This document shows, piece after piece, positions 33,398-43,744 of a stretch of 64,000 nt of DNA. A program made the position numbers and the translations under genes. The DNA comes from Actinoplanes sp. M2I2 (lineage in GTDB: Bacteria; Actinomycetota; Actinomycetes; Mycobacteriales; Micromonosporaceae). The DNA lies in contig NZ_JALPVJ010000009.1 of assembly GCF_023544445.1 (NCBI RefSeq), positions 62,001-126,000 of the forward strand, in the 5' to 3' direction. Under the pieces are notes generated by a model that saw nothing but the letters and a program-made list of their open reading frames with translations, had not been told where the DNA came from and made no database searches. Position 1 is the first letter of the stretch; the number at the start of each line of letters is the position of its first letter.

Positions 33398-34876
33398 CTA
33401 AACGACCAGACTCAGCAGCATCACGCAGCCGAACCCGACCACCGAGATGATCGTCTCCATCACCGACCAGGTCTTCACGGTCTGGCCCACGGTCATCCCG
33501 AAGTACTCCTTGACCAGCCAGAACCCCGCATCGTTGACGTGCGAGAAGAACAGCGACCCGGCCCCGATGGCCAGTGCCAGCAGGGCCACCGTCGGCCTGT
33601 CCAGGGTGGCGGCCAGCGGCGCCACGATGCCCGCCGCGGTGATCGTCGCCACGGTGGCCGACCCGGTCGCCACCCTGATCCCCACCGCCACCAGGAAGCC
33701 GAGCACCAGCGCGTTGATGTTGGCGTCCTTGGCCGCGTCCGCGACCACGTTCCCGACCCCGGCGTCGACCAGCACCTGCTTGAACCCGCCGCCCGCGGCC
33801 ACGATGAGCAGGATGCCGGCGATCGGGGGCAGCGCGCCGCCGAGCACGGCCGACGTCTGCTGACGGTTGAAGCCGGCCCTCTTGCCGAGGGTCCACATGG
33901 CCAGCAGGACGCCGAGGAGCAGGGCGACGACCGGCTCGCCGAGCACCTCGAAGAACCCCCGCACACTGTTGCCCTCGGCCAGCACCAGCTCGGCGATGGC
34001 GCGGGCGAGCATCAGCACGATCGGCACGAGCACGGTCAGCACCGCCGCCGCGAAGCCCGGGTTGCGCCGGGACCGCGGCAACTGCGCGTCGGTGGGCTCG
34101 TGGGGTCCCTCCGCACCGGGGTTGGCGACGTCGTCCCGGTCGACGAAGTCGCGTCCGCCCTCAGGTCCGCCACCGGTCGGTCCCCCACCCGCCCCGACGG
34201 CGGCCAGCAGCGGGGGCGTGGCCAGCGGGACCCGCTTGGCGATCCAGTTGCCGAAGACCGGCCCGGCGATGATGACCGTCGGGATCGCGCAGATGATGCC
34301 GAACAGCAGGGTCAGGCCCAGGTCGGCGTTGAGGTTGGCGATGGCGACGAGCGGGCCGGGGTGCGGCGGCACCAGGCCGTGCAGGACCGACAGCCCGGCC
34401 AGCGCGGGAATGCCGACGCGCAGCAGGCCGATGTCGGTGCGCCGGGCCACCAGCAGCACGATCGGCACCAGCAGCACGACGCCGACCTCGAAGAACAGCG
34501 GCAGGCCGATCAGCGCGGCCACGCCGGCCATCGCCCACGGCAGGGCCGAGCCGCTGACGCTGTTGACGATGCGGTTCACGATGCCATCGGCCCCGCCCGA
34601 CTCGGCCAGCAGCGCGCCGATCATGGAGCCGAGCGCGATGAGCAGGCCGACGCTGCCGACCGTGCTGCCCAGCCCGGCGGTGAACGAGTCGATGGTGTCG
34701 CCCGGTGAGGCGCCGGCGACCAGTCCGAGCGTCGCCGAGCCGAGGATCAGGGCCAGGAACGGATGCCATTTCGCCCAGGCGATGAGCAGCACGACGACCA
34801 CGATGCCCAGGACGGCGGCCAGGACGAGCTGACCGGTTCCGGCGTTGGTGATGGCCTCGGCGGCCAGGGTTGTCAT
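33398..34876 (-). CDS. GntP-family gluconate:H+ symporter
   Basis: About 492 residues with 12 or more membrane helices. GntP features include LVPPHPGPLVAIANLNADLG, SHVNDAGFWLVKEYFGM and the C-terminal helices. A polar loop near the middle (GGGPTGGGPEGGRDF) is longer than usual. It imports gluconate or a related sugar acid. ATG 34876 is preferred; a TTG codon at 34909 would add 11 residues. No gluconate kinase is adjacent. Confidence 0.88.
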   Translation of the reverse strand: MTTLAAEAITNAGTGQLVLAAVLGIVVVVLLIAWAKWHPFLALILGSATLGLVAGASPGDTIDSFTAGLGSTVGSVGLLIALGSMIGALLAESGGADGIVNRIVNSVSGSALPWAMAGVAALIGLPLFFEVGVVLLVPIVLLVARRTDIGLLRVGIPALAGLSVLHGLVPPHPGPLVAIANLNADLGLTLLFGIICAIPTVIIAGPVFGNWIAKRVPLATPPLLAAVGAGGGPTGGGPEGGRDFVDRDDVANPGAEGPHEPTDAQLPRSRRNPGFAAAVLTVLVPIVLMLARAIAELVLAEGNSVRGFFEVLGEPVVALLLGVLLAMWTLGKRAGFNRQQTSAVLGGALPPIAGILLIVAAGGGFKQVLVDAGVGNVVADAAKDANINALVLGFLVAVGIRVATGSATVATITAAGIVAPLAATLDRPTVALLALAIGAGSLFFSHVNDAGFWLVKEYFGMTVGQTVKTWSVMETIISVVGFGCVMLLSLVV

Positions 34877-34947
34877 GAACGCGCGCTTACCCGGCCCGAT
34901 GTCCTTCAATCGCGGTGCGGGGACCGTCCGGTCGATACGTCTGATGA

Positions 34948-35547
34948 TTACAAGGGGGCGAGATGGTCGCGCAGGCTGATCAAGGCCCGCCTGACCCGGT
35001 CGAAGTCCTCCAGGTGGAAGCTGACCGCCTCACCGGGGCGCAGAAAGGTCAGGGTCACGCCGACCAGCGCGCCGGCCAGTGTCCGGGCCTCGTCGGCGTC
35101 GGCCGGCCGGCCCAGGCGTTCGGCGATCACCCCGGCCAGCAGGTCGACGGCGGCGACGGTCTGTTGCAGCTGGCGGGCCCGCAGGTCGGGAACCTCGTCG
35201 AAGAGCCGCTGCCGCCGCCGCTCGCCGGCCCACTCCTCCTCGGTGAGCTGCTCGAACACCTGCCGCATGCCGGCCAGCACGGCGTCGACCACGGGCGTCT
35301 CCGGCGGCTGGGCCCGGATCGCCGCCACGACCGCCGGGTCGACGTCGTCGGTGAGCACGACGTCCTCCTTGGTCGGGAAGTAGCGGAAGAACGTGCTCGG
35401 CGAGACCTCGGCGGCCTCGGCAATCTGCTCGACGGTGGTCGCCGCGTAGCCCTGCTCGGTGAACAACCGCATCGCGGCGTCCCGGATGGCCGCGCGAGTC
35501 CTGGCCTTCTTCCGCTCGCGCAGCCCGGCGGGCACCTCAGTGGTCAT
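34948..35547 (-). CDS. TetR family transcriptional regulator
   Basis: A 199-residue TetR with HTH TRAAIRDAAMRLFTEQGYAATTVEQIAEAAEVSPSTFFRYFPTKEDVV, a widespread actinobacterial subgroup. Its ATG overlaps the stop of the upstream MFS gene as ATGA, so regulator and pump are made from one message. It likely represses that promoter. Confidence 0.9.
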   Translation of the reverse strand: MTTEVPAGLRERKKARTRAAIRDAAMRLFTEQGYAATTVEQIAEAAEVSPSTFFRYFPTKEDVVLTDDVDPAVVAAIRAQPPETPVVDAVLAGMRQVFEQLTEEEWAGERRRQRLFDEVPDLRARQLQQTVAAVDLLAGVIAERLGRPADADEARTLAGALVGVTLTFLRPGEAVSFHLEDFDRVRRALISLRDHLAPL

Positions 35548-37028
35548 AGCAGTGATTCTGCCAGCACCTCCGGCTGCGGCTCGGCGGCACGCTTCGGCAT
35601 GACCACCAGCGCGAGCACCGCCCCGGCCAGGGCCAGCGACCCGGCCACCAGCAGAGACCTTTCCATCCCGTACGCGAAGGCCTCGCGCACCGAGGCCAGG
35701 AGCCCGTCGTCGCCCAGCCGGCGCGCGACCGCCACGCCGGAGGTGACGCTGTCGGCGGCCACCGCGGGCACGTGCTCGCGGTAGGCCGAGTTGAGCACCG
35801 TGCCCAGCACGGCCACCCCGATGGCCCCGCCGACCTGACGCAGAGCCTGCAGCAACGCGTTGCCGACACCGCTGGTCTCCGGGGTGAGCGCGCCGAGCGC
35901 CGCGTCCAGGGCGGGCGGCATCGTCAGCCCCAGCCCGAGCCCGGTGAGGGTGATCCACCCGGCGATGTACGGGTAACCCGTGGTCGCGGTGGTCTGCGCG
36001 CCCAGCAGCGACGCGACCGCGATCATGGTGAGTCCGCCGGCGATCACCAGCCGGGCGCCGAGTCGCCGGGAGAGCTTCTCGGCGAGGCGCGCGCCGACGA
36101 TGAGACCGCCGATCACCGGCAGCAGCCGCAGGCCCGAGCCGAACGCGTCCTGACCGCCGACCGCCGAGAACAACTGGGGCAGCGAGAACAGCAGGCCGAG
36201 CATCGCGAAGCTGGCCACCGTGGCGAGCACCGCGCCGCCGGTGAAGGCCCGGTTGCGGAACAGGGCGAGATCGATCAGCGGGTTCGCCGCGCGGCGCTGC
36301 CAGAGCACGAAGACGGTCAGCGACACCAGCCCGGCCGCGACGGTGATCAGCGACCGGACGTCCGACCAGCCCCGCTCGCCGGCTTCGATGATGCCGTAGG
36401 TGACCGCGACCAGCCCGGCCGTCGACAGCACCAGGCCGGGCACGTCGAGGCGGGAGCGGGCCCCGTGCGACTCGGGCAGCCACAGCGTCAGCGCGATCAC
36501 GCCGGCGATCACGACCGGCACGTTGATGAGGAAGACCGACCCCCACCAGAAGTTGTCGAGCAGCCAACCGCCGAGCAGCGGGCCGAGCGGGATGCCGAGA
36601 GCGCTCGCGGTGACCCAGATCGACATGGCCCGGGACCGCTCGCCCGCCGGGAACAGCACGGTGAGCACCGCCCCGGAGAGCGGCATGATCGCGGCGGCGC
36701 CGAGGCCGAGCACCGCGCGGGCGGCGATGAGCTGGCCGGACGTCTGCGCGTAGGCGCAGGCGACGGAGGCCGCGCCGAACAGCAGGAGGGCCCCGATCAG
36801 CAGGCGCCGGCGGCCGAGCCGGTCGCCCAGCAGACCGGCCGGGAGCAGGGCCGCGGCCAGCACGAGCAGGTAGGCCGTGGTGAACCACTGCAGGTCACCG
36901 GTGCCGGCGTCGAGATCGCGGGCCAGGGTGGGCAGGGCGACGCTGAGCACCGTGGTGTCCAGGGCGACCGCGAGGGTGCTGAGCGCCAGGGCGGCGAGCG
37001 CGAACCAGCGCGAAGTGGAAGTCAACAT
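35544..37028 (-). CDS. MFS drug exporter, DHA2 family
   Basis: A 494-residue, about 14-helix exporter with LDTTVLSVALPTLARDL in helix 1, LLGDRLGRRRLL (motif A) and PLGPLLGGWLLDNFWWGSVFLINVPV (motif C region). Members export antiseptics, antibiotics or own metabolites. It is followed directly by its TetR gene and seems to be leaderless. Substrate unknown. Confidence 0.9.
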   Translation of the reverse strand: MLTSTSRWFALAALALSTLAVALDTTVLSVALPTLARDLDAGTGDLQWFTTAYLLVLAAALLPAGLLGDRLGRRRLLIGALLLFGAASVACAYAQTSGQLIAARAVLGLGAAAIMPLSGAVLTVLFPAGERSRAMSIWVTASALGIPLGPLLGGWLLDNFWWGSVFLINVPVVIAGVIALTLWLPESHGARSRLDVPGLVLSTAGLVAVTYGIIEAGERGWSDVRSLITVAAGLVSLTVFVLWQRRAANPLIDLALFRNRAFTGGAVLATVASFAMLGLLFSLPQLFSAVGGQDAFGSGLRLLPVIGGLIVGARLAEKLSRRLGARLVIAGGLTMIAVASLLGAQTTATTGYPYIAGWITLTGLGLGLTMPPALDAALGALTPETSGVGNALLQALRQVGGAIGVAVLGTVLNSAYREHVPAVAADSVTSGVAVARRLGDDGLLASVREAFAYGMERSLLVAGSLALAGAVLALVVMPKRAAEPQPEVLAESLL

Positions 37029-37034
37029 GTTTTG

Positions 37035-37065
37035 ATAGTAGCTGTCATTTCGGAGTAACTGTCAA
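37035..37065 (-). promoter_or_regulatory. MFS-tetR promoter with direct repeats
   Basis: On the minus strand, TTGACA (37065-37060) and TACTAT (37040-37035) are 19 bp apart, and the -10 ends 6 nt before ATG 37028. The 11-nt repeat AGTAACTGTCA/AGTAGCTGTCA (37054-37064 and 37037-37047) covers both hexamers at 17-bp spacing and may be the regulator's binding site. Confidence 0.5.
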
Positions 37066-37069
37066 CACG

Positions 37070-37075
37070 TAGACT
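37070..37075 (+). promoter_or_regulatory. Candidate leaderless -10 of amidohydrolase gene
   Basis: TAGACT fits TANNNT and ends 6 nt before GTG 37082. It lies next to the divergent MFS promoter. No -35 match. Confidence 0.4.
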
Positions 37076-37081
37076 GCCGAT

Positions 37082-37939
37082 GTGATCGAACGCTTCGGCC
37101 TCCCCGGGCTCGCCGATGTGCACACGCACTTCCTGCCGCCGCGCATGCAGCGCCGCGTGTGGGAGCACTTCGACCGGGCCGGCCCGCTGATCGGCCGGCC
37201 CTGGCCGATCACCTACCGGGGCGACGAGCAGGAGCGCGTCGGCATCCTGCGCGGCCTCGGGGTGTCGATGTTCAGTGCGCTGGCGTACGCGCACCGGCCG
37301 CACATGGCCGCCGACCTCAACGACTGGACGCTCGGCTTCGCCGCGCGCACCCCGGGCTGCCTGCCCAGTGCCACCTTCTTCCCCGAGGCGGGTGTGGCCG
37401 CGTACACGCGGGAAGCCCTTGATCGAGGCGCGCGCGTCTGGAAGGTGCACCTGCAGGTGGGCGGCTTCGACCCGCGGCAGCCGGAGCTGGACGCGGCCTG
37501 GGGACTGCTCGCCGAGGCCGGCGCCCCGGTCGTCGTGCACGCGGGCTCCGGTCCGGTCCCGGCCGGCTTCACCGGTCCGGGGCCGATCGGCGAGGTGCTG
37601 GCCCGCCATCCCGGCCTCGGCGTGATCGTGGCCCACGCGGGCGCCCCCGAGTACGAGGGGTTTCTCGAGCTGGCCGAGCGCTACGACAACGTCCGGCTCG
37701 ACACCACGATGGCGTTCACCGACTTCTTCGAGGAGATGGCGCCCTATCCGCGCGGGCTGCTCCCCCGGCTGCGCGAGCTCGGCCTGGGCGGCAAGGTTCT
37801 GCTCGGCAGCGACTTCCCGAACATTCCGTATCCGTACGAGCACCAGCTGGAGTCACTGGCCCGCCTGGAGCTCGGCGACGACTGGCTGCGGGCCGTCTGC
37901 TGGACGAATGCGCAGGTCCTCTTCGCGCCGCGCGGGTGA
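37082..37939 (+). CDS. Amidohydrolase_2-family metal-dependent hydrolase
   Basis: A 285-residue TIM-barrel hydrolase. The metal-binding DVHTHFLPPRM near residue 11, the central VVHAGSGP, VIVAHAGAPEYEGF and the catalytic-Asp loop LLGSDFPNIPYPY are typical of the ACMSD-like amidohydrolase_2 family, which includes decarboxylases and lactonases. Substrate unknown. GTG 37082 is probably leaderless. Confidence 0.85.
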   Translation: MIERFGLPGLADVHTHFLPPRMQRRVWEHFDRAGPLIGRPWPITYRGDEQERVGILRGLGVSMFSALAYAHRPHMAADLNDWTLGFAARTPGCLPSATFFPEAGVAAYTREALDRGARVWKVHLQVGGFDPRQPELDAAWGLLAEAGAPVVVHAGSGPVPAGFTGPGPIGEVLARHPGLGVIVAHAGAPEYEGFLELAERYDNVRLDTTMAFTDFFEEMAPYPRGLLPRLRELGLGGKVLLGSDFPNIPYPYEHQLESLARLELGDDWLRAVCWTNAQVLFAPRG

Positions 37940-38014
37940 AAGTGCGCCGAAGGGGTGCGCGGGCATGCCACGATCATGTAGGCAGTCGCCCGGCCCGGGA
38001 AGGGAGCCGATCTG

Positions 38015-38170
38015 ATGAAGAAGGCCATCGGCTGGATCGTGCTCGTCCTGATCATCTTCTACATCGGCACCAACCCGGGGCCGGCGGCGGAGATCGCGCG
38101 AAGCATCGGCGACGGCTTCGCCGAGGTGTTCCGCAACATCGGCGTCTTCCTGCGGGAATTGTCGGACTGA
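38015..38170 (+). CDS. Small membrane protein, 51 residues
   Basis: A short ORF with a strong GGGAAGGGAG site before ATG 38015. It has one N-terminal membrane helix (AIGWIVLVLIIFYIGT) followed by a helical polar part. Codon use is typical for this genome. Similar tiny membrane proteins are common in actinobacteria; function unknown. Confidence 0.65.
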   Translation: MKKAIGWIVLVLIIFYIGTNPGPAAEIARSIGDGFAEVFRNIGVFLRELSD

Positions 38171-38186
38171 GCACCACACTGGACTC

Positions 38187-38618
38187 ATGGCGCACTGGCT
38201 TCTGCAGCACAACCCGGCCCGCGGCACCTGCGGCAGCGGCGAGTGGACGGTCCGCCGCTACCGTGAGCTGATCACGGCCGGCGACGACGTGGGGCTCTGG
38301 CTCAGCGGGCGTGGCGGCGGGGTGGCGGCTGTCGGCACCATCACCGAGGCGCCTCATGACAGGCTCATCACCGTCGATTTCATGCGCACGTTCACCGACC
38401 GCCTGATCGGACGCGACGAGCTCCGGGCCGACGACCGGTTCCGGGACGCGCTCGTGCTGCGCATGCCGGCCGGCAGCAACCCGTTCCCGCTCACCGCCGC
38501 GCAGTGGCAGGCCGTCCTGGAGCGCGTGCCGCCCGGTGGGGAGCCGGTCGCCGCCGACGCACCGGGCCCGTCCCGTCGGGCCGGCGGACGACCGGGCGCG
38601 ACTCCGGCGCCGCGATGA
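38187..38618 (+). CDS. EVE-domain protein
   Basis: A 143-residue protein. The first 120 residues look like an EVE (PUA-like) domain: HWLLQHNP at the start, RELITAGDDVGLWLSGRGGGVAAVGTI and a final LTAAQWQAVLERV. EVE domains bind modified DNA or RNA bases and occur in restriction and RNA-modification contexts. The tail is Pro/Arg-rich. Its stop overlaps the next kinase gene as ATGA. No restriction gene is adjacent. Confidence 0.72.
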   Translation: MAHWLLQHNPARGTCGSGEWTVRRYRELITAGDDVGLWLSGRGGGVAAVGTITEAPHDRLITVDFMRTFTDRLIGRDELRADDRFRDALVLRMPAGSNPFPLTAAQWQAVLERVPPGGEPVAADAPGPSRRAGGRPGATPAPR

Positions 38619-39415
38619 TCCTGTGTGTCGGCCTGGCCACCGTCGACCTGGTCTACCGCGTCGACCGGATCCCCGGCCCGGACGAGAAGGCGCAGGCCAC
38701 GTCGTTCGAGGTCGCGGCCGGCGGCCCGGCCGCCAACGCCGCGGTCACGGCGGCCGTGCTGGGCGCGCCGGTCACCCTGATCACGGCGATCGGCTCGCAC
38801 CCGCTGGGTGACCTGGTCCGGGCCGATCTGGAGGACCACGGCGTACGGGTCATCGACGCGGCCCGGGCGTCCGGCGGGCTGCCGCCGGTGTCGAGCATCG
38901 TGGTGGCCGACGGCACCGGCGAGCGCACGATCGTCAGCCGCAATGCTGGTGAGCTGCTGGTCGGCGTACCGCAAGGGGGTCTGCCGGAGGCCGCGGTGAC
39001 CCTCGTGGACGGGCATCACCCGGTGCTCGCCGTCGCCGCCGCCCGCTCGGCCCGGCGCCTGGTCGTGGACGCGGGAACGTGGCGGCCGGTGTTCGCCGAC
39101 CTTCTGCCGTACGCCGAGGTGGTCGCCTGCTCGGCCGCCTTCTGCCCGCCCGGCGGCGCCGTCGAAGCCCCGCACGTCGTCGTCACGCACGGCCCCGGCC
39201 CGGTGTCCTGGTCGTCCGGTGGGGTGTCGCGCTCGATTGCCGTCCCGCCGGTCGACGCCGCCGACACCGCGGGCGCCGGGGACGCGTTCCACGGCGCGCT
39301 CGCCTTCGCCCTGCACCAGGGGTCCACGATGGAGGCGGCCCTGACCGAGGCGATCCGGGTGGCCGGGGTGCGCGTCGTGCACCCCGGCCCCCGGAACTGG
39401 CTCCGGCGGCTGTAG
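38615..39415 (+). CDS. PfkB-family carbohydrate kinase
   Basis: A 266-residue ribokinase-like kinase. It starts ILCVGLATVDLVYRVDRIP, has AGGPAANAA and ends with DTAGAGDAFHGA containing the catalytic Asp. It is shorter than most ribokinases, and NaAAVT replaces NVA in the substrate loop. ATG 38615 overlaps the EVE gene stop. Substrate (a furanose or ketohexose) unknown. Confidence 0.85.
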   Translation: MILCVGLATVDLVYRVDRIPGPDEKAQATSFEVAAGGPAANAAVTAAVLGAPVTLITAIGSHPLGDLVRADLEDHGVRVIDAARASGGLPPVSSIVVADGTGERTIVSRNAGELLVGVPQGGLPEAAVTLVDGHHPVLAVAAARSARRLVVDAGTWRPVFADLLPYAEVVACSAAFCPPGGAVEAPHVVVTHGPGPVSWSSGGVSRSIAVPPVDAADTAGAGDAFHGALAFALHQGSTMEAALTEAIRVAGVRVVHPGPRNWLRRL

Positions 39416-39428
39416 CCGGGCGTCGCCG

Positions 39429-41258
39429 TCAGACGGTGCGGGCCAGGCGGTCGGCCAGGATCTTGGCGAAGCGCGCCGGGTCCTCCAGGTCGCCGCCCTC
39501 GGCCAGCAGCGCCGTGCCGTAGAGCAGCTCGGCCGTCTCGGGCAGCGCCGCGTCGTCGGCCCGCTGCTCGTGGGCCGTGCGGAGGCCGCTGACCAGCGGG
39601 TGGTTCGGGTTCAGCTCGAGGATCCGCTTGACCCGCGGGCCCTCCTGCCCCATCGCCCGGTACATCTTCTCGAGCGCGGGCGTGATGTCGTCGGCGTCGC
39701 TGACCAGGCAGGCCGCCGAGGTGGTGAGGCGGTGCGACAGGCGTACGTCCTTGACCTGCTCGGTCAGCTGCTCCTTGAGGAACGTCAGCATCGGCGCGAA
39801 GTCGCCCTCGGGCTCGGGCTCCTCCTTGTCCTTGGGCAGGTCGACCGAGCCGCGGGCGATGGACTGCAGCTTCTTGCCGTCGTAGTCGGGGACCGCCTCG
39901 ACCCAGATCTCGTCGACCGGGTCGGTGAGCACGAGAACCTCGTACCCCTGCTCGCGGAACGCCTCCATGTGCGGCGAGTTCTCCACCTGCGAACGGCTGT
40001 CGCCGGTCAGGTAGTAGATCTCGTCCTGGCCCTCCTTCATCCGCTCGAGGTAGGCGGCCAGCGTGGTCGGCTCGGTGCCGGCCGTCGAGGCGAAGGTGGC
40101 GACGTCGAGGATGGCCTTCTGGTTGTCGGGGTCGTTGAGCAGACCCTCCTTGACCGCCCGGCCGAACTCGCGCCAGAACGTCGCGTACTTCTCGGGGTTG
40201 TTGTTCAGCAGGTCCTTGACCGTGGACAGCACCTTCTTGACCAGCCGGCGGCGGATCATCTGGATGTGCCTGTCCTGCTGCAGGATCTCGCGCGAGATGT
40301 TCAGCGACAGGTCGGCCGCGTCCACCACGCCCTTGACGAAGCGCAGGTAGTCGGGGATGAGCTCGCGGCTGTCGTCCATGATGAAGACGCGCTTGACGTA
40401 GAGCTGCAGGCCCCGGGCGGCGTCGCGCTGGAACAGGTCGTGCGGGGCGCGGGACGGCAGGAACAGCAGAGCCTCGTACTCGAACGTGCCCTCGGCCCGC
40501 ATGTTGATGATCTCGAGCGGCTCGGACCAGTCGTGGCTGATGTGCCGGTAGAACTCGTGGTACTCCTCGTCGGACACCTCCGAGCGCGGCCGGGCCCAGA
40601 GCGCCTTCATCGAGTTGAGCGTGTCGTCGCCCATCCGGATCGGGAACGAGATGAAGTCCGAGTACTTCTTGACGATCTCGCGGATCTTCCAGTTGTCCGT
40701 GTAGTCGTAGAGCGCGTCCTCCTCGTCCTTGGGGCGCAGGTGGACGGTGACGCTCGTGCCGATCGAGGCGTCCGGCGCCTCGTCGATCGTGAAGGTGCCC
40801 TCGCCGGCCGACTCCCAGCGGGTGCCGTGCCCCTCGGTGCCGGCCTTGCGGGTCACCAGGGTGACCCTCTCGGCGACCATGAAGGTCGAGTAGAAGCCGA
40901 CGCCGAACTGGCCGATCAGCTCCGGGCTCTCCTTGGCCTCGCGCAGCTTGGTCAGCAGCTCGGCGGTGCCCGACTTGGCGATCGTGCCGATCAGCTCGAC
41001 GACCTCCTCGCGGGTCATGCCGATGCCGTTGTCGCGCACGGTGAGCGTGCGGGCCTCGGTGTCGACGGCCAGCTCGATGTGCAGGTCGGAGGCGTCCGCC
41101 TCGAGACCGTCCTGCAGTGTGGCCAGACGCAGCTTGTCGAGCGCGTCCGAGGCGTTCGAGATCAGCTCCCGCAGGAAGATGTCCTTGTTCGAATAGATCG
41201 AGTGGACCATCAACTGCAGCAGCTGCCGGGCCTCGGCCTGGAACTCCAACGTCTCCAT
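39429..41258 (-). CDS. htpG: Molecular chaperone HtpG (Hsp90)
   Basis: A 609-residue Hsp90. The ATPase domain has ELISNASDALDKLR, DNGIGM, SGTAEL and GQFGVGFYS; the middle domain has the catalytic-Arg region ISREILQQD; a C-terminal dimer domain follows. It helps fold and stabilise client proteins under stress. An AGGGGAG site precedes ATG 41258. It lies downstream of gltA but behind a terminator, so it is probably a separate unit. Confidence 0.97.
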   Translation of the reverse strand: METLEFQAEARQLLQLMVHSIYSNKDIFLRELISNASDALDKLRLATLQDGLEADASDLHIELAVDTEARTLTVRDNGIGMTREEVVELIGTIAKSGTAELLTKLREAKESPELIGQFGVGFYSTFMVAERVTLVTRKAGTEGHGTRWESAGEGTFTIDEAPDASIGTSVTVHLRPKDEEDALYDYTDNWKIREIVKKYSDFISFPIRMGDDTLNSMKALWARPRSEVSDEEYHEFYRHISHDWSEPLEIINMRAEGTFEYEALLFLPSRAPHDLFQRDAARGLQLYVKRVFIMDDSRELIPDYLRFVKGVVDAADLSLNISREILQQDRHIQMIRRRLVKKVLSTVKDLLNNNPEKYATFWREFGRAVKEGLLNDPDNQKAILDVATFASTAGTEPTTLAAYLERMKEGQDEIYYLTGDSRSQVENSPHMEAFREQGYEVLVLTDPVDEIWVEAVPDYDGKKLQSIARGSVDLPKDKEEPEPEGDFAPMLTFLKEQLTEQVKDVRLSHRLTTSAACLVSDADDITPALEKMYRAMGQEGPRVKRILELNPNHPLVSGLRTAHEQRADDAALPETAELLYGTALLAEGGDLEDPARFAKILADRLARTV

Positions 41259-41308
41259 GTGATTCTTACTCCCCTGAGAATTCGTGAACCCACAGCGATC
41301 GTATGACG

Positions 41309-41342
41309 AACGCCCCGCCCGGCAGAGGCCGGACGGGGCGTT
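41309..41342 (-). terminator. gltA terminator
   Basis: A 9-bp stem AACGCCCCG/CGGGGCGTT (41309-41317 with 41334-41342) plus an inner CCGG/CCGG pair, 15 nt past the gltA stop. The minus-strand 3' side runs into TTCGTCATAC, with only weak U content. Confidence 0.8.
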
Positions 41343-41357
41343 GGTAGATCGTCGGTG

Positions 41358-42641
<1,284 letters not shown>

Positions 42642-42802
42642 GTATTTCCCTCACTTCACCGGCAGATGTCCCACAAATTTTGTAGTTCACCGTAAACCCT
42701 CAACCTGAATGGGTCATCAGGCGGATCCCTGCTGAGGGATTGATCACGAAGAGTGGCGCCTTTGTATAGATAATGGTTGTAGTCGAACCGGAGGTGCGAG
42801 AC

Positions 42803-43681
42803 ATGCCGAATCCGAGTCCGTCTCCAGTGGTGGTGGGGGTCACCGGCACCTCAGCCGGCCTGGCCGCCGTGCGCCTGGCCGCCCGGGAAGCCGTGTCGCG
42901 GGGCCGCGAGCTCCGCATCGTGCACGCTTTCACGTGGTCGAACCCTCACCCTGATCTGAACTACCCCGACCAGAACCACGACTACGACGGGGCCCGGCGG
43001 ACAGCCACCCGGATCGTCGAAGCGGCCGTCGCCACTGCCCAGCGTTCCACACCCGGCGTCCGCGCGCAGGGCCAAGTCGTCGACGGGCCGGCCGACCAGG
43101 TGCTGTTACGGCTGAGCCGCACCGCCGAGCTGCTGGTGCTCGGCGACGACGACCTGGCCACCCTGCCCTGGCTGCCCTCCGGATCGGTGCTGGTGCAGAC
43201 GGTCGCCCGGGCCTGGTCCCCCGTGCTGGTGGCCCGGGGCCCGCGACCCAAGGCCGGTCCGATCCTCGCGGCGGTCGACGGCTCGCCGGGAGCGCTGCTG
43301 GGCCTGCACCTGGCGGCCGCGGAGGGCGCCCGCCGCAACGTCGGCGTGGTCGTCGCCCACGTGATCGAGGGCGCCGGCCCCGCGGCCGAGCGGAAGGGCC
43401 GCGACCTCCTGGCCGCCGCGGTCGCCGCCGTCCCCGAACTGGCCGACCACCGGCTCCGGCTGCTCACCGGCACGCCCGCCGCCGCCCTGGTGCAGGCCTC
43501 CAGCCAGGCCCGGCTCACCGTGCTGGGCCCGCGCGGGCGGCACGACACGGGCCTGCTCGGCTCGGTCGCGCGGACGGTGCTGCGCCGGGCGGCCAGCCCT
43601 ACGCTCTTCGCTCACGGCGGCAGCGTGCCCTCGCAACGCACCGCGACTTCCTTCCGTACGGGAAAGGCGCTCGCGCGCTAG
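42803..43681 (+). CDS. Universal stress protein, two Usp domains
   Basis: About 292 residues with tandem UspA folds: VVVGVTGTSAGLAAVRLAAREA and, near residue 150, ILAAVDGSPGALLGLHLAAAEG. The second domain ends LTVLGPRGRHDTGLLGSVARTVLRRAASP, the ATP-binding GxRG-x9-GS pattern. GGAGG at 42790-42794 supports ATG 42803 over the earlier in-frame start. The TATAGATAAT stretch at 42765-42774 may hold its -10. Two-domain Usps are frequent in actinobacterial dormancy and stress regulons. Confidence 0.88.
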   Translation: MPNPSPSPVVVGVTGTSAGLAAVRLAAREAVSRGRELRIVHAFTWSNPHPDLNYPDQNHDYDGARRTATRIVEAAVATAQRSTPGVRAQGQVVDGPADQVLLRLSRTAELLVLGDDDLATLPWLPSGSVLVQTVARAWSPVLVARGPRPKAGPILAAVDGSPGALLGLHLAAAEGARRNVGVVVAHVIEGAGPAAERKGRDLLAAAVAAVPELADHRLRLLTGTPAAALVQASSQARLTVLGPRGRHDTGLLGSVARTVLRRAASPTLFAHGGSVPSQRTATSFRTGKALAR

Positions 43682-43744
43682 CCGCATCGGCGTCTCGGCC
43701 CCTCGTGCCTCAGCCTTGGTCGGAAACGTCCGAAACAACGGTTG